NCBI GenBank assembly: GCA_037013685.1
Contig: CM072886.1
Coordinates: forward strand, 69,281,859 to 69,345,858
Reading direction: 5' to 3'
From: Acridotheres tristis
Lineage: Eukaryota; Chordata; Aves; Passeriformes; Sturnidae
DNA length: 64,000 nucleotides
The translations under genes were made by a program, and so were the position numbers. The notes under the pieces were generated by a model. The model made no database searches. It saw nothing but the letters and a program-made list of their open reading frames with translations, and had not been told where the DNA came from. Below are positions 25,207 to 38,961 of the stretch, piece after piece (positions within the stretch are counted from its first letter, which is position 1; each line of letters begins with the position of its first letter).

Positions 25207-25675
25207 AGTGGTTGAGGCTGGAAGGCACCTCTGGAGGTCATCTTGAACAACCTTCTCTGCTCTAGCAGGGCTGTCTATAGCCAGTAACTAAGCCATGTCC
25301 AGATGGCTTTTGAATATCTCCAAAGACTGAGACTCTACAGCCTCTCTAGATAACTTGTCTCAGTGCTTGGTCACCCTTAGAGGGAAAAAGTATTTTCTGA
25401 CGTTCTGAGAGAACTTTCTGTGTTTTGGTCTGTGCCCATTGAGTCTGATCTGTCACAGGTCACCTCTGAGAAGAGCCTGGCTCCATCCTTTTTGCACCCT
25501 CCCCTCAGGTATTTATACATATCATGAGACTCTCCCTAAGCCTGCTCTTCTCCAGGCCGAACAGCCCCATTTCTCTGACTTTCCTTGCAGGGGAGGTACT
25601 CCAGTCCCTTAACACCTCAGTGTCCCCTCACTGGACCCTTATTTTGGGCTGGGAAGCCCCAGACTGGTTACAGTC
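25207..25675 (-). mobile_element. CR1 LINE fragment, minus orientation
   Basis: From GTGGTTGAGGCTGGAAGGCA onward, the + strand follows the reverse complement of bird CR1. Recognisable blocks include CACCTCTGGAGGTCATCTTG, ATGGCTTTTGAATATCTCCA, GAGAAGAGCCTGGCTCCATC, TATTTATACATATCATGAGA and GCTCTTCTCCAGGCCGAACA, in consensus order over about 470 bp. It covers the 3' untranslated region and the end of ORF2. The octamer tail is not preserved. Many substitutions and no open frame show an old, inactive copy truncated at its 5' side. Confidence 0.9.
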
Positions 25676-26311
25676 AGTCCTATCTTAATGCTATCCATCT
25701 TGGAGCACCTTTTGGGCCAAAACTCAGAGTGATTCAGACAACCAGGGCTCCTTAACCCTGGTGCTGGGGAGTTACCAGAGAGGAGCCCTGGGGGATGAGT
25801 CTCTCCTGTAGCCATGGGGAGATGAGGTTAGAGGGCATTTAGTGGTGCTCATGCTGATGGCTGTGTGGGGCAGGACAGCCCAGGAAGAATGCTCTGCCTG
25901 CCCTATCCAGCTGATGTGAAGGCTGGCTCTTGAGCAATCCATGACTGTCTAGCACTGGATAGCCCTAGGCATTGCTGGGTCTACTGCTGCCATCCTTTTT
26001 GGGTAAGGAGACATGCCATAGTGGTATCATTGAGAAGCAGTTGTGTTTACTCCTTCCTTTCTCCATCACTTCCAGCCTCTAAAAGTATCAACAGCAGTAT
26101 GACCCTCCATGCAGCCCAGATTCTCCATTGTTCCTCCTTTTCTGCCCAAACTCCTGAGATGTTTTTGCACCTCAATTTTCTCAGGAAAACAATTCCCACC
26201 ACCCTCTCCCTGTCCCTCTTTTCTTTCCATCTCTCCTAGGCACTCTCTAGGATGAGAAAGATGTTATGTATAATTAAGCTAGCACATGGATTCTACGTTT
26301 ATATATACTTA

Positions 26312-26349
26312 TGAAATAACAAATAATGTTTGAAACAACAAATAATGCA
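26312..26349. repeat. 19-bp tandem duplication
   Basis: TGAAATAACAAATAATGTT at 26312 is followed directly by TGAAACAACAAATAATGCA. Three mismatches in 19 positions. A minor local duplication. Confidence 0.7.
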
Positions 26350-28653
26350 TACAAATAAAATTAGTTCATTTGGCTGCAGATAAAGCTGAACTGCATACTA
26401 AGAAATGTTTGCTCATTTTTTTTTCACTTTTAATATAGCTGGATAAAGATAAAAGAAATACACATTTCTAGAGGAAAATACCCTTTCAATAAGAAACAAA
26501 CTAGTGTATTTTATCTTAATGCACTAACTCAACACTATTATGTTGAAGAACAGAAATAACCTTGGATGCACGCTCAAGTTTAATAATTAACGTCTAACTT
26601 TGAAATAACAATTTGCCGATGTTAAAATGTCTTTTACAAAGTAAGTTTACTTTTAAACCTTATTAGTTACATATTCCCCTAAAAGTATATATAAAGATAT
26701 AGAACTTATTAGTTGTAGAAAATGTGCCTTCCCCCATCAAAGACAGAGAGCGTTTCAAATAAACCCTTTTTTGGCTGAAACTCGATATTGATTTATTTTT
26801 CCAGTTTGGAAAACAAAGAACAGTTTTTCTGGTAACCTAATTCCTCTTCCCTCTCTGCACTCTGCTCTTCAGACCTCCTTCAGGTGAGAGATGCTGCTGC
26901 TGAGGTTTCCTCTGAGTTGCACCAAGCAGCGGATGCTCATGGTGAATAAACGAGAGGCAGACCTAGAGAACAGAGGTGAAGCGCCTCAGGAGAGGGGAGC
27001 AAAGCACATCTTGATTTCCTGAAGTTGGCTGGTAGGGATAATTATTTTCTTTGTCCACCCACCACAGGTGTTCACTGTCCAGCATGGTCAATGCTTCTTC
27101 TGACCTTGCTGGAAAGTGCAGCCCTGGCTGCCCAGCCTTGAGCTCAGAGAAAGCAGAGAAACCTTCAGGGTTTTCTGACTGAGACCAACATGGATGCACA
27201 GCCTTGGGACAGCATAAGCAGGCTGTTGGATTTTGAGACTCTCCCCATTTCAGGTTTTCATCTCTAGATCTGGAGGCATTCTGGCCTTGCACATCATTAG
27301 TAGGAAGACTAAAGGTGTTGCAGACCTTTCTCCAAGCAGAGAGGAGTAATGTGGAAAATCCTGGGACATTTTGTAGGAGAACTATAAACTTCTGACAACT
27401 TCATGCTGAGGTGCAGCCTGGTCAGAAAACTTCCATATTGCAGAGCTGATTGTTTCGCACAGGAGAAACCTGGAGTCACAGATGAGCAAAGAGAAGAGAT
27501 GTGAAGAGACAGAAAACTACCCCCCCATGTTAGATCTTAAGAGAGGTGGTTGCCTGGGATGGGGCAGTTTCTACTCTGCCCCATGTGCTGGGTAATCTCT
27601 TCTGCAGAGACCCTTGCTTAGTCTAGGGGGAGTGTTAGGGCAGCCATGGAGAGGAGAAGGAATTTGCTCTGCTAGGTGAGATTAGGGAGAGAAAGCAATA
27701 ACAAAAGCACTGGAAATTGCAATGAGGGAGGAGGTGTGCACTGTGTGCTCTGTCCTTCCAGGGGCTGCTCTGCTGCCTTTCAGAAGCGAAGCAGAGCTCA
27801 AGCTTTTAAACAGGAGGAGCACAAGATTGAGGCTGATAGCTTCACTTCTCAGACAGTATCATACCTTTGGATGCTGACAGGTTTTAACATGAATTATTGT
27901 CATCTAAGTTCACTGCTTGGTTGAGTTGCTTCGCCTGTCCCAAATGTCCCTCAGATGTACTTGTTCCACAAGGCTTGTCACCTAAGTACCACTGCAATAA
28001 CAGAAATCTCTTGTCATATCCTCTTTGTTCATAGTCAAGACTTGGCACTGCTGTTACTCATCAATTTGGTGACTGCAGAACAGCTGCTAAGTACACTTGG
28101 GAAGGACTTATCTCAAGGTGCACCTGAGCTAAGAAATGTAACAATGAGAAAAAGTTGATATATCAGTCTCAGTCACTCACCTGCAGTGGGGATGTGGTTG
28201 CAATGCTCTTGCATTATGTTAGTCAGTATCTACAAAAAGAATCCAAATTAAACAGGAGATTAACCTTTTGCCCAATTGTGTTGTTTTGCCTTTGGCCATT
28301 TCTATTTATGTGTGGATTGTGTGTTATCATACATCTGTTTAGAATTCTGCTAAGACATGTGTGTTATATTTTAAAAATAGTATTCCCTTTCAACAAGAGC
28401 TACATCCTGTGGGGATGACAGGACTGCCATTCCAAGCCTCAAGTTGACATTAGAAGGCAAATAACACCAAATCTTCCCAACTTACTTTTTTTCCCCTGGA
28501 TGAACTATTCTTTTTGTGTTTGTTTAGTATGTAATATTAAAGGGGTATTTAGCCTGTAATCTCCTATTAAATCAAATAAGATAGGACTGCTGATTTTGTT
28601 TAAGTCTGGTGGTGAGAGCTGCTTGCATGAAGATTTATCTTTGCAAAAGGGAC

Positions 28654-28779
28654 CTGACTAAATAATTAATTAAAACAATGATTAATTTTTTTTTCAGGCA
28701 ACAAGAGAAAGAGCTCAATAGGATAAACACCCAGGGTATTTCTCGTTAATTTAGAAGTCACTTTCATGAGAACAATAAA
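28654..28779 (+). other. candidate 3' terminal exon with acceptor, short frame and AATAAA
   Basis: A branch-point-like TGACTAA (28654-28660) is followed by a T9 tract and CAG (AG at 28696-28697). After the acceptor, a frame entered at 28699 gives 16 codons (QQEKELNRINTQGISR) and stops with TAA at 28747-28749. A canonical AATAAA lies at 28774-28779, 25 bp further on, with a GT-rich CTTGTGGG after it. These are the parts of a terminal coding exon in the right order and spacing. No upstream exon was found in this window, and the other two frames stop at once. It may be an alternative last exon of a host gene or a coincidence. Confidence 0.25.
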
Positions 28780-30038
28780 GAAATCACTTGTGGGAAGACA
28801 ATCCGAAGTTAGCTAAGCCTTGATTCAGTGGTGATGGATTTGCTGTCTCCAGTGGTTCGTAATATGCCTTTAGGTCAGCAGCATTGTTCTTTAAAGTTTG
28901 GTCTTGGAGTCTGGTTGCATAAGAATTTAACTTTCATTTAAAAATAAAAAGAAGGAGCTTTCTGTAGTCTAGAAAAGGAATTTAAAATGCCACCAGAGCC
29001 AACTGTGATTAGGATGAATTTACTTTGTGTGAAGGGGGGTGAAGGGAACTCAGCAGTATTTATGATGCTGATAAGCCAGTGGCCACTGCCGTGGGGATCC
29101 ACACAGATACACAGATGTGCATCAGAACTGGCAGCAGTGCATGTGCTGCTTGTGCCCAAAAGCACGATATTAAATCACGAGTGGGCTTGTGTGTGAACAT
29201 GGGTCGTACCAGATTAAAATTAGACCTTTATTTAACCTGGTGACATTATGACATTTGTTCAGTGTGATTGACCACAAGGTATTGCATTGCCTCTGCTCTA
29301 TTTGTTACTCTGTTTTGTTTGTGGTCACGATGCAAGTAGACTGCCTGGATACTGGGGATGCAAACTTTTGTACTAGTTTAGTAGCCAAAAGGTGAGATTT
29401 TTCCCAGTGGATACCCAACATGGGATACCTAAGCTGTAAAACCCTAGTTGTAACAAGACCTCTGCAACTCTTACCCTGTGGTACGAAAATGACCTCAGTA
29501 TTTTGTGCCTTACCTGTGGGGTAAACTTCTAGAAGTTTGCCTGGAAGTGAAAACTACAGGAGCTTTGTCTTCCCTAGCATTTTATTGAGAATAGCAGATG
29601 TCAGCTTTTCACGTCTTTCTTCTTTAGTAATGAAGACAAAAGGAGTCTTGGAATACCACCTGAGTACTCTCAGTACCCTTTTCCACTGTAGGGACCATAT
29701 CCTTCCCTGAGCAGTTTTGTGGCAAGTCATGACTCCTTTGTCAGTCCCAGCACTGCTTATCCTGAGATCCTACCACAATGTGTGAGGGAGAAACTCATAC
29801 CTCTAAGGGAAATAGGATAGTTAATGTCTGTATGGAAAATTTCTGAAGACTTTGCATCACTGCTAGCATGTGAAAGAAGGGAGGGAGTTTACAGCAAAAG
29901 TAGTGATTTGAAATATTTCCTTAATAGACTAAAAAAAGAATCATGAGGAAGCATTGCCTGACAGGGAATATCTCCCCTCCCGTGTGAGGAGGCTTTAAAA
30001 TATAAACAAAATTAAGGTGTGTCCATGAACTGTCAATC

Positions 30039-30058
30039 ATCATTACTTCAGTAATGAT
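30039..30058. repeat. perfect short inverted repeat
   Basis: ATCATTACT, two bases, then AGTAATGAT: 9-bp arms that pair exactly. Too short to be a stable hairpin gene; it could be a protein-binding palindrome or chance. Confidence 0.6.
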
Positions 30059-33000
30059 TATGCATTCTGTTCTTGGGAGAACGAATGGAAGGTGAGGCTT
30101 TTCAAGCCTCTTGGGTCCCATTTATGCACCGGGGGTTTCTACTCAAATGCCCTGTTGTTCCCAGTTAATTGTATATGCTTGACTTTACACCTTAAAAATA
30201 CCTTGGCCTCTCTGATAAGAAATTTCATGCATGCTCTGTCTTTCCAAGCAGAGCTTATATTCAGACATGCAAATTAAATCTTACATTCTTTCCCATAACG
30301 AGTTAGAGTTGTGCTCTTCTACTTCTCATGGTTTTTATCACATGGCTGTAAACAAAATAATGAGCAATGAAAAATATTTAGGCAGAGTTTAAAAGGCTAA
30401 AAAGATAAGTCAGTAGATATTTTGAAAACGAATAGCTATAGTTATATTAATCTCTAGTCTATGCAGATTGCATGCCATAGAATTCAGTGCAAAGAGCACA
30501 AAGAAAAGAAACAAAAACATTTCTGGTGTGTTTGAATCAAGTTTATTTTGGTGATGACTTCTTGCTCAGCTGTGCACATCAAAACAAAGCGATTGTTATG
30601 CTCTTGGTGAGAATTTTATTTATGTGCCATGACACTACCAGTACTGAATCATGATGTCCTTCTAACTCTCCCTAAAACAATGGTCTGGTTAAAAGTATTT
30701 AAGAAAATACAGCTATTATTGTTTTCTTACATGGTTTCATACGCTGAATATGGGAAGTCTAAAAACACAGCCAGAGTCTTGCTGACACTGTTGTTTTCAT
30801 ACAAGTGAAATGTGCTGTAATTTGTTTTGAAAGGAGGATCTCTCTCCCATCAGGGAAATTCAGAGGTGTCTAGGGCATATCATTAAAAAAAATAAGATTT
30901 CCCTTCTTGTGGTCAGTTGGTGGGTTAAGAGTGCTTTGGGCTTGCTTGGAAGGATATTCAAAGCCATGATTTGCTCTCTGTTCTCACAGTAATACAGATA
31001 GCAACATGCTGTGTTTCCTGCAGGGCTTTCACCGAGTTCTGCCTCCACCAGAGCCAGCTCTGGATGCTTTCACTGTGGCTTTTGTGTGACCTTATAGCTT
31101 TCCTGACTCATCTGAATTTGTTTCATGTCAGGAGACCACTTTCATTGGCATCTTGCCTGCAGCCAAATAACAACCCTTCTTAAGGCTTTATCAGAGTACT
31201 TTGGGGATATGACACTTTTCTTCATGACTCTCTCTCTATAGATCTGTATGTTTAACCAGTTAAAGGCTGTTCACACTCCTTAAATCTAGACAAGTGCCTA
31301 TTTTTTACCAAGTGGGCCTTTGAAGGCTTTTCTTTCTGTTGGGCAGCTGTTCCCGATGTCCCCAGCCCTACAGAAGGACCTACAACTGGAGTGGGGTGTA
31401 AACTTTTATAAGGAAACTAAGCAAAGGGAAGAAAAGCCTGTTTCATTCCTTCTTGTTGTGCCTATCTAACAGGAAGATACCCAGCAATGACTGAAGTGAT
31501 AGATATTTGCTGAGCAGAAATGCCTTCTGTTTAAAACCGTCTGTTGTAACTTTAAAATAAGAGCTGCTTGACTAAACCTTCTCCCCTGAAGTATAAAGAA
31601 ATGAAGAGATGGAGAAAGTCTGCCCCAATTCCCATCCTTTGTTGAAAGTGCTGATCTGCATCCCAGCCTCCTTCATAAGTGAGTGCAGTGCCTTTGAAGG
31701 CCAAGCCCAAAGAACAAGTGACTGCCTTGCTTCTCTCCCAGTTCATATGCTGGAAACCCAGACTTGCAGCTGCAGATGTGCTAAGCATCGTGTCCCAGTG
31801 GAGGGTGCTATTGTCTATATATTGTCCTTTCTCCTTCAGACACAAGCCTTTCATCATTGCTGCTTAGCTTTGTGTAGAGAGGAAGTGTAAGTAGACTTGT
31901 GTTTCATTTATTAGTGGTTTTCCTGATCTGACAAATACCGATTACTGAATTTTCTTCGCATTTCAGTCTAGTACCTCACCCTAACTACAATTTGCCCCCT
32001 CTCTTTGAACAATTATGAATCTTTTACTGAACTGGGCCCTGTCCTGCCACCTTTGTGTGTTTCCTCTAGGTTCCACAAGCCCCAAGGGCCCTGCATCCCT
32101 TTGTGTTACCTCAAAAGTACTGGCAAAACCATCCCCTAGTGAAGTGCTTCAGTAATAGTCACCCTCTGCACTACTCTGGATCTGGTCTCTATTGTGGTGG
32201 AGCAGGTACCACACTACACTGAAGAGCCTGATATTTTTCACTCTAAAATTTTTTTATAGCCTCTTGTTTCCCATCAATTTTAATGGCCGAGTGTGCAGAC
32301 TGGGAACCTACATGGATACTCACCCATTCTCAGCAAGGCTGCCCACTAACACCTTGGGTAAAATTTCCCATGTATGTCTGCAACTGACCATCACTGTACA
32401 AGGTAGAGCTTTGCAACTGATTAATGGGCAGATTGTTTTGGAGGAAACCCGAGCAGGTCTGCACTGGGGAATAAGTGTGAAATAACACTACAGGTTATCA
32501 TCCAGTGGCTCAGTGTAAAAATCTCTTGTCAAGTGTTACGAGGCAAACCTGCTTTGTGAAAGTCACACATGGCATCTCAGGTACTCTGGTTGCTCACACA
32601 AAAACAAGGGTGCCACAGCATTATCTAACTGGGATACCTGTAGGGACAATATCATATCCAGCTAATGAGATGCTAATCTCTGTTAATATGTGATCTGCAT
32701 CCCAAAGAGGTAGAGAAAGTGGCAACAATTTCCATGGAGAATTTTGTGAAGTCAGATATATAGACAGCTGTTGTTCTGGGTTTGAGATGCAACATAAAAC
32801 AGGTAAGGGTCACAACAGATATAACCCACAGGTTTCACCTTTTAACAGTAACAGTGGTTGTAGAAGTGTAACAGATCCACTCTCTAAGTGTGAAAGCTAG
32901 AAGTGACCTTTTGCATTTGTTCAGCCTTTGTTGATGAGAAGAGATTGGCCTCACCACACGAAACTCAGCAGTTTGGTGTTGCTTTGCCCTGGGTAAAACA

Positions 33001-33774
33001 GTCTGGATACACTGAATATTTATAAATAGAGACACACTTCTCCATCTCTTGTGGAACCTCTTTGGCCCCCACTTGAACACTGTGGCAAGCTACTTATCTT
33101 GGGGGCATTTGAAAAGCAACAGCACAAATCTAGTCTTTTATCTTTCTATGAGAAGAGGGCAGTAACTTTTCTACTAATACTGTTCACAGCTATTGGAGTA
33201 GCAGAGAATGGGCCCATGTAACAACATCATTCCTGTAGATGTGGATGTATTGTTGACCCTTACCTATACAGCCCTCTGCTTTCACTGGTAAGTTTTACCT
33301 GAAGAGAGAAACTGCTGAGTTTCATTTTCTGAGAAGAACCCCATAGCTCCTGAATTCATTCACAATGGCATGAGAAGGAGTGATTTAGCAGAAAACCATA
33401 GAGCCTGTCAGCAAGGTGTTTTGCTCAACTACTTCTGACAAGAAATAGTGACAATATTTCTGACAAGAAAATCCCTTGGCATAAGGGTCAGCCCAGTACC
33501 ATGAACCTGCTTCTAGAGCTTGACCTTCCCAGCAGCAGTTTTCTACCTCCTGGCCATCCACTAGCTCTTCTGAACAGGATACAAGCAGAAGGGAGAGCAG
33601 AGCTGGAGTTAACCCATTGTTCATAGCCAAGCACATAGTGCCATTGTTGCCATGTCACATGTTTTTTGGTTGACTTCTCTGTGCATAACACAGTGCTCAA
33701 ATCCCATCCCAGTCCCTGTGGCTTAAACCGTGTAAGAAACTCCTTCCTGCCCCAGGTCATCAAGTCCTACTTTT

Positions 33775-34190
33775 GAGGTGCAAACAGATCCTACAGTCTC
33801 TTCCACAGATTAATCAATCTCCATTAAAAAATAGTTAGAACTTCCTGCTCTCTTTCTTCTGTCTTCCATTAGAAGGCTATTCATGAATAAAATTGCTTTG
33901 CCAGGCATAATTTGCTGGCTAAATGTATTCATTATTTGTCTTTATCCTCTGGTTCTTTGGCTTGAAAGGTTCTTTTCCCTGTCTCATGCTCACAATGTTT
34001 CATGTGTTCATAAAAACAGCTCTGGCAACCTTTTCCCCCGCTTCTTCTTTCCCAGGTAGAACAAGGCAATCTTGGTGTCCTCTTGTAATATAGTGCTTCC
34101 CCTTTGTCTGAGATTTTTGGTAGATTCCCTCTGGATGTCTCTCTTGAATATCACTGTTTTATTAGCTTGTGCTATACTTCCCTTAGAATT
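33775..34190 (-). mobile_element. ancient CR1/L3-like LINE relic, minus orientation
   Basis: The + strand follows the order of landmarks seen in old CR1-type copies read backwards: a TTAGAACTTCCTG block, a CTCTGGTTCTTTGGCTTGAA block, TTCATAAAAACAGCTCTGG, CTTTCCCAGGTAGAACAAGG (the counterpart of CTCCAGGCTGAACA) and TTTTTGGTAGATTCCCTCTG (the counterpart of TTTTGGTAGCCCTCCTCTGG). Similarity is patchy and recalled from memory of the families, so divergence is high and the limits are approximate. It is much older than the CR1 at 25.2-25.7 kb. Confidence 0.5.
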
Positions 34191-34199
34191 GCCCAGCCT

Positions 34200-37100
34200 C
34201 ATATTTTGCTCCTGATTACATTAAGCCAGTGGCACTCAGAGACTGCTTAAGAACAGCTAAAGGCCATACAGAAATCAGGGTGTGTGTTAAGTGTCACAGG
34301 TTAATCCTTGTGAATTCAGAAGGTTATTCTATCTTTAAATGCTGAAGTCAATGAACCTGTTTGGAAAACATAACCCCAGCGTCATTATTAGTACTGATGG
34401 CTAACTAGGAAAAGAGATAATGCAACAGGACAACACATATAGCTTAATTGTTTTCAGCTGAAAAACACATTTTGTAAATGTGTCAAGCTCACAGATACTG
34501 CTTATAAAGAACTTCCAATATTTATATGTGTTATCAGGTGCAATTTTTGACTGATATCTGAAAATGCCCTTGTGGGAATGGTAGTTTGAAAATATTAGTC
34601 CTGTGTGATAGTAAGTAAAATATTGCCCCTGGACTCTCCACACACATATACCACCAGTCTGTACACATGATGCTCTTGCCCACGTGGCACTGGAACCACT
34701 GGTAGTGTCTCCTTAAGGTTACATTAAAAATCGCAAAGGCAGGGACTTTTTAAAAATTTTATTTGTATAGAAAGCTTTGTGCATCTTTTTGACACCATGT
34801 AAATAATATTACAGGGCTATGCTCATTTTCTTCCTCATAGATGAGCAGTTTCTGTCACAGCAATAGACAAGGATAAACTCAATAATATATCAAGATTAAG
34901 GTTAGATATTAGGGTTGACTGATGCAGACCTTTTATTCTGCATAAGCTCTTGCAGAGAATTGCAAGTGAAGCAGCTATTTAGACTCTGAAAATGCTTACC
35001 TGTTTACATTTGCTCTTCTCACCCACTAGAAATCATTTAAAATGAGCTGGGAGACAGAATTAACAAGAAGAATATGACTATAACCATAGAATGGGTACAG
35101 TTACTTGAGAAAATATAGATGAGTCCTGCTCAGGATGGAGGAAAAGATACTAAATGATAACTGGAATGTTTTCTTTGAAGGTCAGTTGTTTTCACATTGT
35201 TGAGCCAGCTGTCCAAAGAGTTTTCTTACAGTTGCCTCTTGGCTGGAGACGTAAATCTATCTATGTAGCTCATGCTGTTCTTAGGCTTTTTTCTTATTGA
35301 CAAGAATGGGGTAGCCTACCAACCTATATTGTTCCTGTCAGCCCAGGAATACTGATTATGGCATTACAGATATCCTCCAGAAAGAGAATTTCAGGGTGCC
35401 TGTGATGTGTTTTCTGCTCCAGCAGTTTTCACCCTTGGGCAAGCTATGATGTATGATGCTGATGTATTGGGCATAACTGTTACCTCAGCATGTTGCTAGC
35501 AATTCTGTGTAGAATTTAAGATCCTCTCTCACCTTCACTATCAGAGCAAGTATTTTCTTCTGACACCTTGACATCTAATGTTTTTTACCAACCATGAGCC
35601 AGTGGTGAAAGAAACTGATTACAGAGGTATGAGCATGATTCTCTACCTGTTTGTACTGGTGATCCTCAACTGGTGCTGTGAGGTGAGTTGCTATACTCTT
35701 GACATGTTTATAGAGCATCTGACTATATGGGAAAACTTGACTTTTCACTGGTTTATTTTTGTACCATCTACATTAGCTTTTAACCTGTTTTTCTCCTATT
35801 GGTATACTGTAGTGGCAGTAAAGGCAGGATGAAAGGAAATACATTTAAAAGACTTAGTCTGTCAGGCAGGGTATATAGTATTGTCACAGTTCCTGTCCCA
35901 TGAAGCTTATTGCAAGACGAGTGAAATGCAAAGTGTCTCTTCTCAGAAGGAGCACAGCTCCTCAGACAGTGCTGCTGACACTGCTTTGCTGGAATGTCAG
36001 GAGGATCTAAAGAAAAGTCCCTGTGGGTCAGTGTCCCTAGTTCTGGCAGCAGCCAGTGCCAGGCTCCTCAGAAAAGACTGTAAAGTGCAGGGCAAGCTGA
36101 GAGGGTTACCTCCTTGCAAAATCTACCCTGCTGCCATCCATAGGAACTTCTTGCACGGGAACTTGTATTAGTCTAATTTTTTTATAAGTGATTGAGAGAG
36201 CTCAATTTTTAATACAGCAAGAGCAGCGACAGATTTCACTACCAAATTATAGAGGAGGCTTACATCAGAGTCTGCTGTGTTCTGTATGTCCTGTCTCTTC
36301 TGCTCTGCAGCAGTTACACCCACTGTCTCTAGGGGTTCCCCCAATACCAAGATCTGACTTCTGTCTAGCAGGCAAAAGTACTGACTGTGTCTAACACACA
36401 AGCTATGCTGACACTTTTCAACACTAATCTATGTAAGATGCATTCCTTAAGGGGCTGTGGGAAGTTGAGTTCACTGAGGAGAAGGCAAGCCCATAGCAAA
36501 GTTTAGTGGACACCTTTTTCTGCAGCTCTGAGGTTCCCTGAGGTGACTCTTCCTTATGGCTTCAGTTGCTATATTCCGTATCATGCTGGGTGCTGATGGA
36601 ACTGGTACAGTAAAAGATGAAAGAGGTAACCAGAGATTGCTTGGCCCTCTTTAGTCTTCACTGGTATTGGGATTTCTCTCCCTCAGTGAAAGGAGATGCT
36701 TTAAAAGGATCATCTGATCAGAGTGTGTCCTCTGTGACTAAAGCAGCTCTGGTATTGACCACAGAGGTTATGCTGCCTTTCCATTCCCTGTAGCTGCTAA
36801 TTTGTAAATACATTAGCATCTGCATTAAGACACACTCTTCACATGATGGATGTAAATCGGAATAGCACCTGCACAGAGGCATTTAATCAGCAGCAGTCAT
36901 TTAGCACAGCAACTTAATTGTTGTTACATAAGTGAGTCATATCATCACAGAGTAACACCTAATAGCTGGCTGATTGCTACACAAAGCTATGTGCTCTGAC
37001 TGGGATCTTTATGTCCAACTGTTGCTAAAATGAAATCAAAGAGACTGATCCCGGCTGATGATGACTTGTGTTTCTCTGCTGTATTCGATATACCCCTTTG

Positions 37101-38900
37101 CACTGCTTTTTCCTCTCAGGGTCTGTCACACAATAAATCTACTGGAAGTCTTGCATTACTTGTGCCCTTGCGAATTATCCAGCAATATAATTTTTCTGTC
37201 AGTCAACCTCCAATTTGAAATGATAAAGCCTGCTTGCTTGTCACTACTGCATTATCACTGGTTCTGCTCTTACTGGTGTTAGCAATAGAAGCAATGGGCT
37301 TAGACTAGTTCATTTGTAATTCCATTTATCTGCTTCTTGCTAGTTCTTGAAAATCTGATGTCTAGATGAAGCATAGGCAGTTTTCCAAGAACTAATTTCT
37401 AAAAGCCTGCTTTTGGCTGTAGCAGTGTCCTGCCCTCAGAATCATGCAGATGAAGTTCACCCTCACAGTATGATGCTACTACCTTAATATTCTCATTAAA
37501 GAATAGTCATCAGAAAGAATTCTCATCAGATTTTTTTTAAGAAACTGTCCTGAATTGACTGAATTAAATCAGAGAAATAAGACCCCATCTGTGTTGCATG
37601 TGCAGGGATTTCAGTTGTTAGCTCAGTATTTTTCTCTATAAAGAGCAATGGGAAATCCTAGCCTTTAAGTAAAGAAGAAACATGATAAGGTAAAGAGAAA
37701 AAGACAAATGTTTTGTATGTGGATTAAGGAGATAATTTAGGCTCTCAGTCTGATGCATAGTGCCGGATTAAAAAAAAAAATCACATTTCTGTCTGCCTTA
37801 CTGTGCCTATAAATGTTACTGATTATCCAAGAGATTTCAATTCTTTTATTACATTCCTTTTGTGTATTTCAAAGCACTTTTACATGGAATAATTTCACTT
37901 TTCCCCTGTGTACTGTCAAATGTTTCCTTTGTTGTCTATGTGGATTTTTTCCACAACAATGAAGGAGGAAAAAGATTTTTAAAGGCAAATGTAATTATAA
38001 AAACATTGTTTTAAAGAAACAATTATAAAAATGTTGCCAGGGGAATGTGAGATGGGGCAGCACTATTATCATCTCATCGATAGACTAAAGATAGTCTTTT
38101 TACTCTCTCCCTCTAGGGATCCCTCTTCTTTTTTCTCCCTTTCCTTGAACTATATTTTCCTGTAAATGAAACTGAGATGTACTCTGTAGAAGCGGAAGCT
38201 CCCATTTCCTTCAATATAAAATGCAATTCACTTGCTAGTCACAGGACTTCTTCTGTACACAATTAACATGAAGGTGTGGGGCAATACCTAGAACCTCTTC
38301 CGAGGGGTTGTACTGAAATTCTGCATATTGTAAAACTTTTTGAAGGCAGTGATCTCAGACACACAAATGCTTTTTAGACACCTAGTGGTTTATATTTATA
38401 AGGAGCAAAACTCAAGACCTTCCAGGAGTCAGCCAGCAGTGCAGCTGTGGGTAAAGAAATCCAGGTTTTGTCTGTTGGCTTAGTGCTCAATCATTTAGTG
38501 GTAGACTACAACCTGTTAATAAGTTTTCCTTCTGTTTAGATGAGCAGGAGAGGAGTATTGAGCCAAAGTCTATCTAGTGGCACTGATTTTCACCTTGAAA
38601 ACATAGATGTAAGATATGAGCAGTGACACTGCATGAGGGCTCCCTTCTCCTAGTCCTGTCTAATTCTCTAAGATGAAACTCTAAAGTGTGCTAATACTGA
38701 CCCAGGACTGTTAGTATCCTGTTGCTCAGCAGGGTTTTATGCAGAGCACTTGTGGGTAGCAGTATATTCCTCTTGTCCATGCCAGACACGCCACTACTTC
38801 CACTAGGATGTTTATGATTTGTTGTAATAACTTCCCTCCTCACCCTGCCTCTGCCAAGTTGTGGTCCTTGTCTGAGGTCGTGCATTTTGTTACCTCTAAG
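34200..38900. other. non-coding DNA, no gene seen
   Basis: No recognised genes. Possible old repeat sequence lies at about 36.0-36.1 kb (annotated separately). The stretch 36.84-36.96 kb carries an AACTTAATTGTTGTT near-palindrome next to an AP-1-like TGAGTCA (36933-36939) and could be regulatory, but nothing proves it. Confidence 0.55.
35995..36125 (+). repeat. possible ancient amniote interspersed repeat
   Basis: The run GTCAGTGTCCCTAGTTCTGG, then CAGCAGCCAGTGCCAGGCTCC and CAGAAAAG, resembles a dispersed repeat I remember from reptile and bird genomes (GGCAGCAGCCAGTGCCAGATGC-type). The resemblance covers only about 60 bp clearly and is from memory. Confidence 0.3.
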
Positions 38901-38961
38901 GGCAGAAGCTCCTTGTGTTGTAGGGCTTCCTGTTTTCTTGAATTTTGCATGTTTTTCCTGA

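Larger units (their letters stand above)
25676..33769. other. non-coding DNA poor in recognisable repeats
   Basis: About 8 kb in which I recognise no transposon and no ordinary gene. It holds a 19-bp tandem duplication at 26.31 kb, a possible 3' terminal exon at 28.70 kb with TAAT-rich DNA just before it, and a small perfect inverted repeat at 30.04 kb. Confidence 0.55.
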
